A stretch of 34,875 nt of DNA from an uncultured Bacilli bacterium (GCA_947629035.1 CANRCE010000008.1:1-34875), one strand, 5' to 3'. Shown: positions 1 through 9,800, counted from the first letter of the stretch. The notes: generated by a model from the letters alone, not told the origin. Program-made: numbers and translations.

Positions 1-1058
1 TTTGAATATGTTCTATAATAATCGCAAGTAGTATAACTTCTTCCTGTTTTATTTTGATATCTTATTGTTATTCGATGTTTACAATCTCCACAATATAAAA
101 GTCCATCTAATAAATAAAATCTTTTCTTCTCTGGTCTTTTAACATTTTTAGGAAGCAGTGTTTGAACATAATTAAAAGTATTTCTATCTATTATTGCTTC
201 ATGTGTGTTTGGGACGATAATATAATCTTTAGGATTATTTTTAACTATCTTTTTTAATTTATAATTTATCTTTTTAGTTTTGCCTTGGACTGAATCTCCA
301 ACATAGATCCCGTTAGTTAGAATTGCTTTTATTGTTGTATCAACCCAAACACCAAGTTCCTTAGAAATACATTTACCACTACATTTTGTATTCCAAATAT
401 AATTATAATAAGATGCTGGAGTTTTAATTTTTCTTTTGGTAAGCTCTTGAGCTATATAATGATAGGTATTGCCTTTAAGTGCTAAATCAAAGATTAACTT
501 AACAGTCTCTACCTGTTCTTTATTTATTATTAGATGATTTTTATTATTAGGATCTTTCATATAGCCAAAAGGACATCTACCTGATACATATAAACCATCT
601 TTCATTCTTGAATGTAAACTAGTTTTAACTTTTTTTGAAATATCTTTGGCGTACATATCATTCATTATAGCTTTAAAAGGTGCTATATCATTATTGGTAT
701 TATCTATAAAAGTATCTATTCCATCGTTAATTGCTATATATCTTATATTATTATTTGGAAAATATTTTTCTATTAATTCTCCTGTTACAATATAATCTCT
801 ACCCAATCTTGACATATCTTTGGTAATAATCATATTGATTTTACCTATTTCAATATCTTTAATCATTCTTTTAAAAGCAGGTCTTTCAAAATTAGTTCCT
901 GTAAATCCATCATCAACATACTCATCTATAATATTATAATTATTTTCTTTTGCATACTGATTAAGTAAACTTCTTTGACTTACAATACTATCAGATTCAA
1001 TGTTTCCATCATCTCTTGATAATCTTATATAAAGTCCCACATTAAAACTGCTATTCAC
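1..1058 (-). CDS. Large serine recombinase (partial, runs off window)
   Basis: This is a site-specific recombinase of the large serine family, which moves integrative elements by cutting and rejoining att sites. I translated it by hand because the 3' end lies outside the window; about 352 residues are visible. The N-terminal resolvase domain has the catalytic serine in YIRLSRDD (Ser14) and the arginine motif SRLGRD. A recombinase domain follows (SGRCPFGYMKD), then the start of a zinc ribbon (LLYCGDCKHR, later TTCDYY). The start is a GTG whose last bases overlap the TGA of the small upstream ORF (GTGA), so the two are translationally coupled. The family is clear. What it mobilises is not visible, but an element probably extends left of the window and may include the genes to about 3.4 kb. 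Confidence 0.93.
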   Translation of the reverse strand, partial: MNSSFNVGLYIRLSRDDGNIESDSIVSQRSLLNQYAKENNYNIIDEYVDDGFTGTNFERPAFKRMIKDIEIGKINMIITKDMSRLGRDYIVTGELIEKYFPNNNIRYIAINDGIDTFIDNTNNDIAPFKAIMNDMYAKDISKKVKTSLHSRMKDGLYVSGRCPFGYMKDPNNKNHLIINKEQVETVKLIFDLALKGNTYHYIAQELTKRKIKTPASYYNYIWNTKCSGKCISKELGVWVDTTIKAILTNGIYVGDSVQGKTKKINYKLKKIVKNNPKDYIIVPNTHEAIIDRNTFNYVQTLLPKNVKRPEKKRFYLLDGLLYCGDCKHRITIRYQNKTGRSYTTCDYYRTYS

Positions 1059-1240
1059 AATTCTAAATTCATACTCCTTTCACTTTGAAAATAATGAGTA
1101 TGCTTGAATAATACCTCTTTATTTAAAATATTGCAAGTCGTATATTGTTTTTCTAACTCTATTTTTATTACATTAGTTATTATTTCATTTAAAGATTTAC
1201 CATTTTCTTTAAATTTTAAATTAACGTTATATTTAACCAT
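1055..1240 (-). CDS. Small ORF coupled to the recombinase
   Basis: This is a 61-residue protein of unknown function. It has a good ribosome site (GGAGG about 10 nt before ATG), and its stop overlaps the recombinase GTG start, so it is probably a real operon partner. The N-terminal half, NLKFKENGKSLNEIITNVIK, loosely resembles small accessory proteins (TnpW-like) found beside serine recombinases in Clostridia. That likeness is weak and I do not name it. It could be a directionality factor or simply a conserved small ORF. No membrane segment, cysteine motif or helix-turn-helix is obvious. Confidence 0.6.
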   Translation of the reverse strand: MVKYNVNLKFKENGKSLNEIITNVIKIELEKQYTTCNILNKEVLFKHTHYFQSERSMNLEL

Positions 1241-1309
1241 AGAAGTCTATACCTCCAATAAATTCTATGGCTTTAATATAATATTTAGTAATATTATTTA
1301 ATAATATAT

Positions 1310-2317
1310 TTATTTTCTTGTATAATTACATCTAGGATATCCACTACAACCAATAAAGCTACCATATTTTCCATTTCGCCTTACCAATTTAGAACCACAT
1401 TTTGGACATATCATATCATTATCATCATCTGTTTTATCACTTTTTCCCATATTACATCTTTCACATAATGTTTGAAGATTACTCATAACCGTTTTACCAC
1501 CTTTTGCAACTGGAATAATATGATCAACATGTAATTTAACACCATCTTTTACCGTTGCTCCACATATTTGGCAAGTATAGTTATCACGTTTTAAAACATT
1601 ATATCTTATATCATCATTCATTATTTTTCTTTCTTGTTTTTTTGTTTCTTCGTACCTATTTCCTTTTTTCCATTCATTATAACAATTAACTAATTGTTCA
1701 AAAGATCCAGAACCATATCTATTATCAAATACATTACCACCATTACTTTTATAATAAACTTCTAATTTTAACTTAATTATAAATTCCTTCTTTTTATGAA
1801 TTATATTATTACATACACGATTTTCAATTTTTCTAAATTTTTTATCACTATATTTGGTATTATTAATAGAGTCTTTATTGATAATTTTATTTACATCATT
1901 ATTATAATCATCTAATAAATTAATGTTATATATTGCATTTTCTATATCTGTTCTAAGAAAGTCGATATCATTTTCAAGATGATATTTTACAATACTAGAT
2001 CCTGTAACACGATCTAAACTTTTTCTAGAATACTCCCTTTCTTTAATGATATGCATTTTATGTTTAATTTTTTTAAATTTATATTCTTCATTTAATTTAG
2101 TTAATTGCTGTATTTTTTCACTACATTTACTTACATTATCATTTTGTTTTTTTATTATTAAATTTATGACACCAAAATAAATTACGATTGGTAAAACCAA
2201 AAATATAAGACTAATATACATTTCTACTTTATCAGGTAAAGAAATTAAATGTAATATTAAACTAGCTACATAAAAACTTACACAACACGCTAATACTATT
2301 AATAATATTTTTTTCAT
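1310..2317 (-). CDS. Membrane-anchored HNH endonuclease with zinc ribbon
   Basis: This is a 335-residue putative nuclease with an unusual layout. Two hydrophobic helices lie at residues 1-24 and 33-55. A charged, probably coiled region (58-190) and a linker follow. An HNH domain spans 238-295 with Cys249/Cys252, the HVDHI core (His263, Asp265, His266), Asn280 and Cys285/Cys288. A C-terminal topoisomerase-type zinc ribbon uses Cys304, Cys307, Cys324 and Cys330 ([12 protein letters not shown]). HNH enzymes cut DNA using a single metal ion; the ribbon would add nucleic-acid binding. The membrane anchor suggests action on DNA at the envelope, such as incoming phage or plasmid DNA, which is inference. 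It starts 19 nt after the fic stop, so the two are probably co-transcribed. Its ribosome site is weak. Confidence 0.85.
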   Translation of the reverse strand: MKKILLIVLACCVSFYVASLILHLISLPDKVEMYISLIFLVLPIVIYFGVINLIIKKQNDNVSKCSEKIQQLTKLNEEYKFKKIKHKMHIIKEREYSRKSLDRVTGSSIVKYHLENDIDFLRTDIENAIYNINLLDDYNNDVNKIINKDSINNTKYSDKKFRKIENRVCNNIIHKKKEFIIKLKLEVYYKSNGGNVFDNRYGSGSFEQLVNCYNEWKKGNRYEETKKQERKIMNDDIRYNVLKRDNYTCQICGATVKDGVKLHVDHIIPVAKGGKTVMSNLQTLCERCNMGKSDKTDDDNDMICPKCGSKLVRRNGKYGSFIGCSGYPRCNYTRK

Positions 2318-2336
2318 TTTGACATTATCTTCACCC

Positions 2337-3329
2337 TTAATCCTTATAATACATCTGCTTACTACTGTTAGGTTTATCAGGAATTGTTAATTTAATTAAT
2401 CCCTGTTTAATGGCAGGATGTAAATATTGATTTCTTAATGTGTTTTTTGATTTTATATTTAATTTTTTCATTATTTCATTAGCGCTTAACGGAACGTTTC
2501 TTTCTAAACAGTCTAATAATTTATTTATATTGATTGTTTCTTGATTAATCGGCGTACTTGGAACACTTAAAGCTTCATCCAACGTTTCATCTATCATTTT
2601 AAGCATAAATTCAATAAATTCCGTAGAATCACCATTTCTATTACAATTAGCTATAGCCTTATAATAACCATTTTGATACTTATGTATCCTTGATTCTATT
2701 GGTAAATATTCAAACACTTTTTTCCAATTATAAAGTAAAATATTTTGCCAAAGTCTAACTGTTCTTCCATTTCCATCACTAAATGGATGAATAAATACAA
2801 ATTCATAATGAAATATACTTGATAATATTAATGGATGTATTTTATTTTTATTTTCTTTTATCCAATTAAATAATTGACGCATTAAATTATCAACATTTTC
2901 TGGAGGTGGACACATAAATATACATTTTTTACCATCAAAAACTCCTTCATTACCTTTTCTAAATTCACCAGATTCTTTTACTGTCAAATAAGTCATTACA
3001 CCATGAATTTTTTTTAAATCTTTAATGCTATAAGGATTAACATTATCTATCATCTCGTATGCATTATAAGCATTTTTAACTTCTTGAATATCTTTTTTAG
3101 ACCCTAAAACTAATTTACCCTCAATAACATCTTTAACCTGCTCTTTTGTTAGCTTATTATTTTCAATGGCAAGTGAAGAATGAATAGAATTAATTTTAGT
3201 TTGTTTTCTTAAATATGGTTTTTTGTTTAAATTTGAAAAATTATCAAGTTTAGTTACTTTTTCAGAAATATCACTAACTCGTTTTAACATAACTTGTGTA
3301 ATTTCAAATGGTGGAATATATTTTTCCAT
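2337..3329 (-). CDS. Fic-domain AMP-transferase, N-terminal inhibitory helix
   Basis: Fic enzymes transfer AMP from ATP to hydroxyl side chains of target proteins. The full core [12 protein letters not shown] sits at residues 181-192, with catalytic His181. An inhibitory motif of the (S/T)xxxE(G/N) type is present near the N-terminus (SLAIEN; Ser52, Glu56, Asn57), as in class II Fic proteins whose own helix blocks ATP. The flap region around residues 118-142 precedes the core, and the last 70 residues resemble a winged helix. I start at ATG 3329, with GGAGG 9 nt upstream, rather than the in-frame TTG just before it. It heads an operon with the HNH nuclease. The target is unknown; it may be a toxin-like or defence enzyme. 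Family assignment is firm. Confidence 0.93.
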   Translation of the reverse strand: MEKYIPPFEITQVMLKRVSDISEKVTKLDNFSNLNKKPYLRKQTKINSIHSSLAIENNKLTKEQVKDVIEGKLVLGSKKDIQEVKNAYNAYEMIDNVNPYSIKDLKKIHGVMTYLTVKESGEFRKGNEGVFDGKKCIFMCPPPENVDNLMRQLFNWIKENKNKIHPLILSSIFHYEFVFIHPFSDGNGRTVRLWQNILLYNWKKVFEYLPIESRIHKYQNGYYKAIANCNRNGDSTEFIEFMLKMIDETLDEALSVPSTPINQETININKLLDCLERNVPLSANEIMKKLNIKSKNTLRNQYLHPAIKQGLIKLTIPDKPNSSKQMYYKD

Positions 3330-3359
3330 CAATAATCACCTCCAAAATTCTTAAGGTAT

Positions 3360-3388
3360 ATTATATCATAATTGTTTACAACAATCAA
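3360..3388 (-). promoter_or_regulatory. fic promoter with operator-like dyad in the spacer
   Basis: Read on the minus strand, TTGATT (3388-3383) and TATAAT (3365-3360) are separated by exactly 17 nt, about 30 nt before the fic start. A perfect dyad, ATTGTT-TAC-AACAAT at 3371-3385, lies almost wholly in the spacer and touches the -35 box. This is where a repressor would block polymerase. Confidence 0.7.
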
Positions 3389-3391
3389 TAC

Positions 3392-3424
3392 AACTTGCTT
3401 AAAACTTGCTCAAGACTTACTTAA
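3392..3424. repeat. Three tandem 11-bp repeats upstream of the fic promoter
   Basis: Three back-to-back 11-mers are visible: AACTTGCTTAA, AACTTGCTCAA and GACTTACTTAA. The period is about one helical turn, so all copies face the same side of the DNA. They end 3-4 bp from the -35 box of the fic promoter, a position typical of activator or repressor binding sites. The cognate regulator is unknown. Confidence 0.65.
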
Positions 3425-3483
3425 AATTAAAAATGGTAATTTTTAACGCTTTTAGCAATTATCAATATTTATTATAATTTTTT

Positions 3484-4317
3484 TCATTTTTTTCTTAAAA
3501 TATATATATTTAAGGCAATAGTAATTTCATATATTTTTGGAATTTCCTTATAATTATTTAAAAGTGGAGTCATATTAATCAAATAATTAAATGTTTTATC
3601 ATCTAATTTAAATGTTTTAATATATTCATCTTTCTCAATAATTTCATATTTTTTCTTTATATTATCAAAGATTATATCTTCATTTTCATATTCTTTAATA
3701 TTTAATATATCTCTAATTTCATGTAAATATTGTTTTTTAGGAGTCACTTTTATTATTATTCCGTCTTTTTTTAGTAAACGTAACATTTCATTTTCATTTG
3801 ATGGAGATAATATATTTAAAATTACATCTATTGAATTATCCTTTATAGGTACATTATTTAAATCAGAAACTATTCCAATAATATTATCACTCATGTAATC
3901 ATTATATAAATCTATTCCATCTTTTGATAAGTCTATTCCTATCATTTGTAAATTACTGTTGTTTAATTTTTTTAAAATTTTGTAATCATGAGTTCCTTCT
4001 CCAGAACCCATATCCAAAATTTTTTGATTTTCGCCATTTTGAATAATATCATATATTTTATCATGTAATTCATCATAAAATCCACTATCAATAAAATTTC
4101 TTCTATTGACAAATAAATTTTTGTTATAAATTTTATCTTGTTTTAATTTTGATGTTTTATAAAGAATTATTGTGCCTTTTTTTGATATATTAAATGTATG
4201 ATTATTTACACACTTTAAACTATTATCACAAAAATTTAATTTTTCAGCACAAAAAGGACATATAAGTATTTCACTCAATCTATTATAATTATTCACAAAA
4301 TAATCCATCTTCTTCAT
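3484..4317 (-). CDS. rlmA: 23S rRNA (guanine-N1)-methyltransferase, RlmA family
   Basis: This enzyme methylates N1 of a guanine in helix 35 of 23S rRNA (G745 or G748 type) using S-adenosylmethionine; family members modulate macrolide sensitivity. An N-terminal zinc finger (Cys20, Cys23, Cys36, His40) is followed by a conserved linker (FVNRRNFIDSGFYDEL) and SAM motif I, ILDMGSGEG, at residues 100-108. Length (277 residues) fits the family. The reading frame opens 5 codons earlier, but GGGAGGAG lies 8 nt before ATG 4317, so I start there. It stands alone between the fic region and the terminator of the LysM gene. Whether it modifies G745 or G748 cannot be read from the sequence. Confidence 0.88.
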   Translation of the reverse strand: MKKMDYFVNNYNRLSEILICPFCAEKLNFCDNSLKCVNNHTFNISKKGTIILYKTSKLKQDKIYNKNLFVNRRNFIDSGFYDELHDKIYDIIQNGENQKILDMGSGEGTHDYKILKKLNNSNLQMIGIDLSKDGIDLYNDYMSDNIIGIVSDLNNVPIKDNSIDVILNILSPSNENEMLRLLKKDGIIIKVTPKKQYLHEIRDILNIKEYENEDIIFDNIKKKYEIIEKDEYIKTFKLDDKTFNYLINMTPLLNNYKEIPKIYEITIALNIYILRKK

Positions 4318-4353
4318 GTAAACTCCTCCCATTGAATAATAGCATTATACCAT

Positions 4354-4384
4354 ACAAAAAGGCATTTTTCTTCAAAATGCCTTA
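4354..4384 (-). terminator. Terminator after the LysM gene
   Basis: The minus strand reads AAGGCATTTT, a short loop, then AAAATGCCTT followed by a T run. It sits just after the stop of the LysM gene and before rlmA. Confidence 0.8.
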
Positions 4385-4408
4385 AAATTCATTAATATTT
4401 TTATATTA

Positions 4409-5287
4409 CTACTCATTATTCTCCATAAAAATTCTATCCCCACTTTTTACAATATAATTAATATAATCTTCTTCACTAGAAGTTGGAATTTTCAACACCT
4501 GACCTATTTGTAAAATATCACTAGTTAAATTATTTAAATCTTTAATAATAGATACTGTTGTATTATATTTATTAGCAATTTTATATAAAGTATCTCCACT
4601 CTTTACCGTATATGTTATATAATTATCATCACTTAAAGTTGGTATTTTTAATACTTGACCTACCTTGATAATATTATTGGTAAGATTATTAAGTACCTTA
4701 ATAGCATCTACTGTAGTATTAAAACGACTTGCTATAGAATATAGTGTATCTCCACTCTTTACTATATAAGTATCATTAGCATTATTATTATTATCATTAT
4801 TATCATTATCTAAAACACAACTATTCAAATTACCATACAAACTATCTAATCTTTGCCAAGTCTGGCTTCCTACCTTGCCATCAGCAGTTAAATCATTATT
4901 TAATTGAAATCTTTTTACAGCATTTAATGTTTCCAAATTAAAATTTCCATTGACATCTTCTGTATAATATAAAAGTGCTTTTAATTTTGTCTGTAAATCA
5001 ATAACATAACTTCCACTATCTCCTATAGATAAAGTTGGATAATTACTAATAGGTGCAACAATAGGTTCTGTATACTGTTTCAACTTATCCCAAGTAATCT
5101 CATCTACTATCCCTGTCTGTTCTAAATTAGCCCCTTTTTGAAAAACTTTAACAGCAATCTCGGTAGACTTACCAAAACTACCAGTAATAACAGGATTATA
5201 TAATCCCAACATTTTTAACTTTTCTTGTAAAATGATAACGTCATTACCAGTATCTCCCAATTTTAAATTTACAAAATCCAAAAACAT
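4409..5287 (-). CDS. Peptidoglycan-binding protein, two PG_binding_1 plus LysM repeats
   Basis: This is a wall-binding protein with two PG_binding_1 domains (about residues 8-72 and 88-152), an Asn/Asp linker and two complete LysM repeats (starting at TYIVKSGDTLYSIA and TYTVKSGDTLYKIA). A third LysM begins (YIVKSGDRIF) but stops after about 15 residues. No catalytic domain, transmembrane helix or clear signal peptide is seen. Such modules anchor endolysins or spore-cortex proteins to peptidoglycan. The start is uncertain: GAGGTG lies too close to the GTG/ATG pair at 5290/5287 but is 8 nt from an in-frame TTG at 5281, which is better spaced. It may be a former endolysin-like gene related to the holin cassette at 6 kb, or a spore-wall protein. 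Confidence 0.85.
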   Translation of the reverse strand: MFLDFVNLKLGDTGNDVIILQEKLKMLGLYNPVITGSFGKSTEIAVKVFQKGANLEQTGIVDEITWDKLKQYTEPIVAPISNYPTLSIGDSGSYVIDLQTKLKALLYYTEDVNGNFNLETLNAVKRFQLNNDLTADGKVGSQTWQRLDSLYGNLNSCVLDNDNNDNNNNANDTYIVKSGDTLYSIASRFNTTVDAIKVLNNLTNNIIKVGQVLKIPTLSDDNYITYTVKSGDTLYKIANKYNTTVSIIKDLNNLTSDILQIGQVLKIPTSSEEDYINYIVKSGDRIFMENNE

Positions 5288-5437
5288 CACCTCATTTAAT
5301 TTTATGAATTTATTAAATAATTATCATAAATTACAAATTATGCTATATTAATATAACAAAATGAATATTTTAATTTATTTAAAAATTGATATAAAACCAA
5401 AGATTTTTACATACAATAGTATAAAGGATGTGATATT

Positions 5438-5890
5438 ATAAAAAAGATTTTAATAAATGCATTTTATCTATTATTTCCTATTTTTATTGGAATGATAGTA
5501 GGCTTAGCAATCTCCAATCATATTGATTATACTTCTTTAAATCAACCTTTCCTTTCACCACCTAGTATAGTCTTTCCAATTGCTTGGTCAATCATTTATC
5601 TATTAATGGGAATATCTTACTTCATCTATAGAAAGAAACACAACGATGAAAAAACAATTTTTATCTATTATTTACAGCTTTTTGTAAATGCCCTATGGTC
5701 TATTATATTCTTTATTTGGAAAGCAAGATTTTTCTCTATTATTTGGATTATTTTACTTTTAATTCTTGTTACCTACCTTGTAATATTATTCTATAGACAA
5801 GAAAAAATTAGTTCCTACTTAAATATACCATACATCTTATGGTTACTATTTGCTACATATTTAAATATTGGAATTTACATATTAAATTAA
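5438..5890 (+). CDS. tspO: TspO/MBR-family tryptophan-rich sensory protein
   Basis: TspO proteins are five-helix membrane proteins that bind porphyrins and similar ligands and are linked to stress responses. Family signatures are visible: PPSIVFPIAWSIIYLLMGIS, then NALWSIIFF, and LNIPYILWLLFATYLN near the end. The first ATG (5492) would delete half of helix 1. The frame extends upstream as IKKILINAFYLLFPIFIG, and AAGGA lies 9 nt before ATA 5438 (6 nt before ATT 5435), so translation probably starts at a non-ATG codon. This gives about 150 residues, the normal length. It is a lone plus-strand gene between minus-strand neighbours and has its own terminator. The ligand is not predictable. Confidence 0.88.
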   Translation: MKKILINAFYLLFPIFIGMIVGLAISNHIDYTSLNQPFLSPPSIVFPIAWSIIYLLMGISYFIYRKKHNDEKTIFIYYLQLFVNALWSIIFFIWKARFFSIIWIILLLILVTYLVILFYRQEKISSYLNIPYILWLLFATYLNIGIYILN

Positions 5891-5924
5891 AAACTTGTAA
5901 GACTTAATCTTATAAGTTTTTATT
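5889..5924 (+). terminator. tspO terminator
   Basis: AAACTTGTAAGA and TCTTATAAGTTT form an almost perfect hairpin, with one G-T pair, followed by T residues right after the tspO stop. Confidence 0.8.
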
Positions 5925-5933
5925 TATATACAA

Positions 5934-5966
5934 AAAGACAGTACCCATAAAGTACTATCTTTTATT
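5934..5966 (-). terminator. Terminator of the holin operon
   Basis: On the minus strand GATAGTAC and GTACTGTC pair, with a G-U pair, around a short loop and are followed by TTTTTG. It lies just after the stop at 5977. Confidence 0.7.
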
Positions 5967-5976
5967 ATACTAAATA

Positions 5977-6327
5977 TTATTTATTATCTTCTGTTAAACT
6001 ATCTAATTTGTTTTCTATGTCATCTAAACTCTTTGGAGTATAGTTTATTAAATTTTGCTTTTTTAATAAAGCATAAATAGAAGGGGCACCAATAAACGCA
6101 AATATACTTACCCAAAGAGTATGCATTAAACTTAAGTTATAAAAAGTAAGACAAAAAGGAATACCTACTAAAAATGATAAGAAAAAATTCATAAGTAAAA
6201 TCTGATTATCAGTCTTTATGAAACTAATCGTTTTAATTTTTTGGATAAGTGCCATTATAATAGTACTAACGATTACAGATATGAATAATAAGTTTAGAAG
6301 TAACTCTAAATTTACTTGGAAATCCAT
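5977..6327 (-). CDS. Phage-type holin-like membrane protein
   Basis: This is a 116-residue protein with three predicted membrane helices (about residues 8-28, 44-62 and 68-86) and a short, highly charged cytoplasmic tail (DDIENKLDSLTEDNK). The size, three-helix topology and charged tail fit class I holins, which make holes in the membrane so an endolysin can reach the wall. It begins directly after the stop of the upstream phage-type protein (TAA then ATG), with GGAGG inside that gene. Sequence identity to a specific holin family (A118-like is the nearest in shape) cannot be confirmed by eye. The phage link rests mainly on its neighbour. Confidence 0.62.
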   Translation of the reverse strand: MDFQVNLELLLNLLFISVIVSTIIMALIQKIKTISFIKTDNQILLMNFFLSFLVGIPFCLTFYNLSLMHTLWVSIFAFIGAPSIYALLKKQNLINYTPKSLDDIENKLDSLTEDNK

Positions 6328-6648
6328 TTATCCTCCAAAAATATTTTCATCATTAATAGGTATCTTATCAAATTCTTCTTTTAAATTATCCACAATACTA
6401 TTACCACCTAATTTTTTATATTCTTGATATAAATTATTGACAGTTTCTTTTTCTAAAACAGAAATATTATTTTGTCTTTTATAATAAAAATATTTAGTTA
6501 TAAATAGGTCTTTTGAAAGAACTAAAATTGAATTTTTATTAGCATATGTCATATCTACTAAAGCTTTTAATTTCTTATATAAAAAGCTAATTAAAGCTAT
6601 GATTATTATGAATAATATCACTGCTAAATTATTTAATATAAATTCCAT
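6328..6648 (-). CDS. Small phage-lysis-region membrane protein
   Basis: This is a 106-residue protein with one N-terminal membrane helix (residues 5-25) and a helical cytoplasmic domain. The C-terminal pattern NNLYQEYKKLGGNSIVDNL closely follows a signature I know from small proteins next to holins in Firmicutes siphophages (roughly LY.EY..LGGNG.I..L). In those phages it lies between tail genes and the holin/endolysin pair. Here it directly precedes the holin-like gene, giving a two-gene unit ending at the terminator near 5.95 kb. No other phage structural genes are present, so this is a prophage remnant or a domesticated lysis module. Its function even in phages is unclear. Confidence 0.68.
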   Translation of the reverse strand: MEFILNNLAVILFIIIIALISFLYKKLKALVDMTYANKNSILVLSKDLFITKYFYYKRQNNISVLEKETVNNLYQEYKKLGGNSIVDNLKEEFDKIPINDENIFGG

Positions 6649-6740
6649 ACTTCTTCACTTCCCTATCACTATTTTATATGTTAATTTTTATATTTTAAAC
6701 AGTTAATACTCCTATTAAATTAAATTTAGTATAAATTTTT

Positions 6741-6799
6741 AAAAAAAGACTATAATTGAACTGTCCAACTTTTTAGGTTAAATTCAATCTATATAGTCT
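6741..6799 (-). terminator. nifJ terminator with long loop
   Basis: The minus strand reads AGACTATA-TAG-ATTGAA, a loop of about 22 nt, then TTCAATTATAGTCT followed by seven Ts, so a 14-bp stem with a 3-nt bulge. The loop contains a stretch (CTAAAAAGTTGGACAG) reminiscent of IS3-family ends. Confidence 0.75.
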
Positions 6800-6825
6800 A
6801 ATTTAATTTTTTATGTATTATAATT

Positions 6826-9800
6826 TTATTTTTCATTGTCTGCTAATTTCTTATAATAGTTATATCTATCTAATGCCCATTGTTTTTGTCTTGCTAAAAT
6901 ATCTTCTGCCAAAAGTGGATTTACATCTTTTAATCTAGCAAATCGATTTTCTGTTTTTAAATAATCTTCATATTTATCAAATTCGACATCAGTACTATCT
7001 AATGTAAAACTCTTTGTATCAGGATTAGATCTAAAGGTTGGAAAATATCCACATTTAGTAGCTAAATAAGCATTAGTTTGACTATGTTCCATTCCTATTT
7101 TTATACCATGCTCTATACAAGGACAATAAGCAATAATAAGAGATGGTCCATCATGAGCTACAGCTTCTTTTAAAACTTTTAAATATTGCATCTTATTATA
7201 ACCGATATTAGTAGTAGCAACATATACATGTTGATAACACATAGCCATTCTAGCTAAATCTTTCTTATAACTATCTTTTCCTGATTTAGCAAATGAGGCA
7301 GTTGCACCTAAATTTGATGATTTAGAAGCCTGACCACCAGTATTAGAATATACTTCTGTATCTAATACTAAAATATTTATATTATCATTTCTTGATAAAA
7401 CATGATCTAAACCACCATAACCAATATCATAAGCAAAACCATCACCACCAACAATAAAGACAACTGATGGAGTAATATAATCTTTTAAATCATTTAAATA
7501 ATCATGCTTTTTATAGTCAATATTATTTTTAACCTCTAAACATATATCATAATCATTCATATTGTCTAGCCATTTTTTAAAATTTTTATCTTTAGGATAT
7601 TTTAACATATAATTTTTAATTTTATCTCTTTTTACATTTATACCAGTAAGAATACCTAGTCCAAACTCTGAATTATCTTCAAATAAAGAATTTGCCCAAG
7701 GAATACTATAAGGTGTACTTGGAGCAGATGCTCCATAAATTGAGGAACAACCAGTAGCATTAGCAATAATTAAGTTATTACTATATACTTGTGATAAATT
7801 TTTAAGATAAGGTGTTTCTCCACAACCAGCACATGCACCAGAATATTCAAATTTAGGATTAGTAAATCCAATATTTTTTACATTTAATATTTTATTATCT
7901 ATTTTATCATTAACATTATGTTCTAGTAAATAATCAAAATAAGAACTATCTTTATTTTTATTTTCTACCATTTTTAAGGCTTTATTACCCATTTTTCCAG
8001 GACAAGCATTTACACATACGCCACATCCTGTACATTGACTATAATTAATAGCAATACTAAATTTTTTATCTTTAAGACCTAGTGCATCAATTGATTCAAT
8101 TTCATCTTTTTCATCATCAGTTACAAAAGCTCTAATGACACCATGAGGACAAGAAAAGACACAATTATTACATTCAATACAATTTTCTTTTAACCAACAA
8201 GGTACATTTTCAGCAATATTTCTTCTTTCCTCTTTAGTGCTTCCTGGTTTAAAAACACCATTTTTCTTATCTAAAAAAGCACTAACAGGAAGTTCATCTC
8301 CATGAAGTAAATTAATTGTTTCATCAAAACTTAAATTCTTTTTATCTTCATATTTGAAATTTACAAAGTTTTCATCTACTTTAACTTCCTTTAAATATTC
8401 TAAAGCCTTATCTACAACACTATTATTAATATCAATTATTTTTTTACCTTTAGATTCAAATCTTTTTATATTATTTTCTTTTATTATTTTTATAACTTTT
8501 TTTAAATCCAATATTTTTATTATTTTAAAAATACAAATTTCCAAAGCTGTATTTATTTTATTTTTAAGACCTAATTCATTTACTAATTTATAAGCATCAA
8601 TGGTATATAACTTAATTTTTTTACTAGATAGTTGATATTTTACTTTATTAGGCAGTGTTTTAAATAAATCTTCTTCACTTAAATTGGTATTTAATATTAA
8701 AGTACCATTTTCTTTTATATTATCTAATATATCGTATTTATACATATAACTATCTTTAGATACTACAATTAATTTTGGATTATCAACATAATATGGACTT
8801 CTTATTTGTTCATTTGCAATTCTAATATGACTTCTTGTAACTCCTCCTGATTTTTTAGAATCATATTGAAAATAACCTTGAACATCATAATCAGTATAAT
8901 CACCAATTATTTTGATAATATCTTTTGATGTTGATACCATTCCATCAGAACCATAACCATAAATTAAAAATTCTAAAGCCTTATTATCTATTTTATAATC
9001 ATCTATTGCTAAACTTAAATTAGTAACATCATCAATAATTCCAATTGTAAAATTATTTTTTAACTCTCCTTTTAAATTATCATATACAGCTTTTATCATC
9101 GCTGGTGTCGTATTTTTACTAGCTAAACCATATCTTCCACCAATTATTTTTATGTTTGTTTCCTTAAGAGCATTTACAACATCTAAATATAATGGCTCAC
9201 CATTTGAACCAAATTCTTTAGTTCTATCTAATACAGCAATTTTTTCAACAGATTTTGGTAATTCATTTAATAGATATTTGCTACTAAAAGGTCGATATAA
9301 ATGAACTTCTATTAAGCCAGTTTTATATCCTTTCTCATTTAAATCATCAACCGTTTGTCTAATGGTTTGACAAACTGAACCCATAGCTACAATTACTTCT
9401 TTTGCTAAAGGATTTCCATAATAATTAAATGGTTTATAATTAGTTTTTTCTATTTTGTTTATTTTTTCCATATAATCAGATACAATATCTGCCGTTTTCA
9501 TATAATCTAGATTTCTACTTTCTGTATTTTGAAAGTAAATATCTTCGTTTTGAGCAGTTCCTCTTGTATTAGGTTTTGCATTATTCATAGCTCTATTTCT
9601 AAAATCTGAAAGAGCTTTTTTATCAATTAATTTTTCTATTTTATCGTAATTTAAAATTTTTACTTTGTTAATTTCATGACTAGTTCTAAAACCATCAAAA
9701 AAATTAATAAAAGGTAAACTTGCCTTAATTGCAGATAAATGAGCAATCGCAGCCATTCTATAAGCATCATTTACTGAAGAAGAAGCTAAAATACATACTC

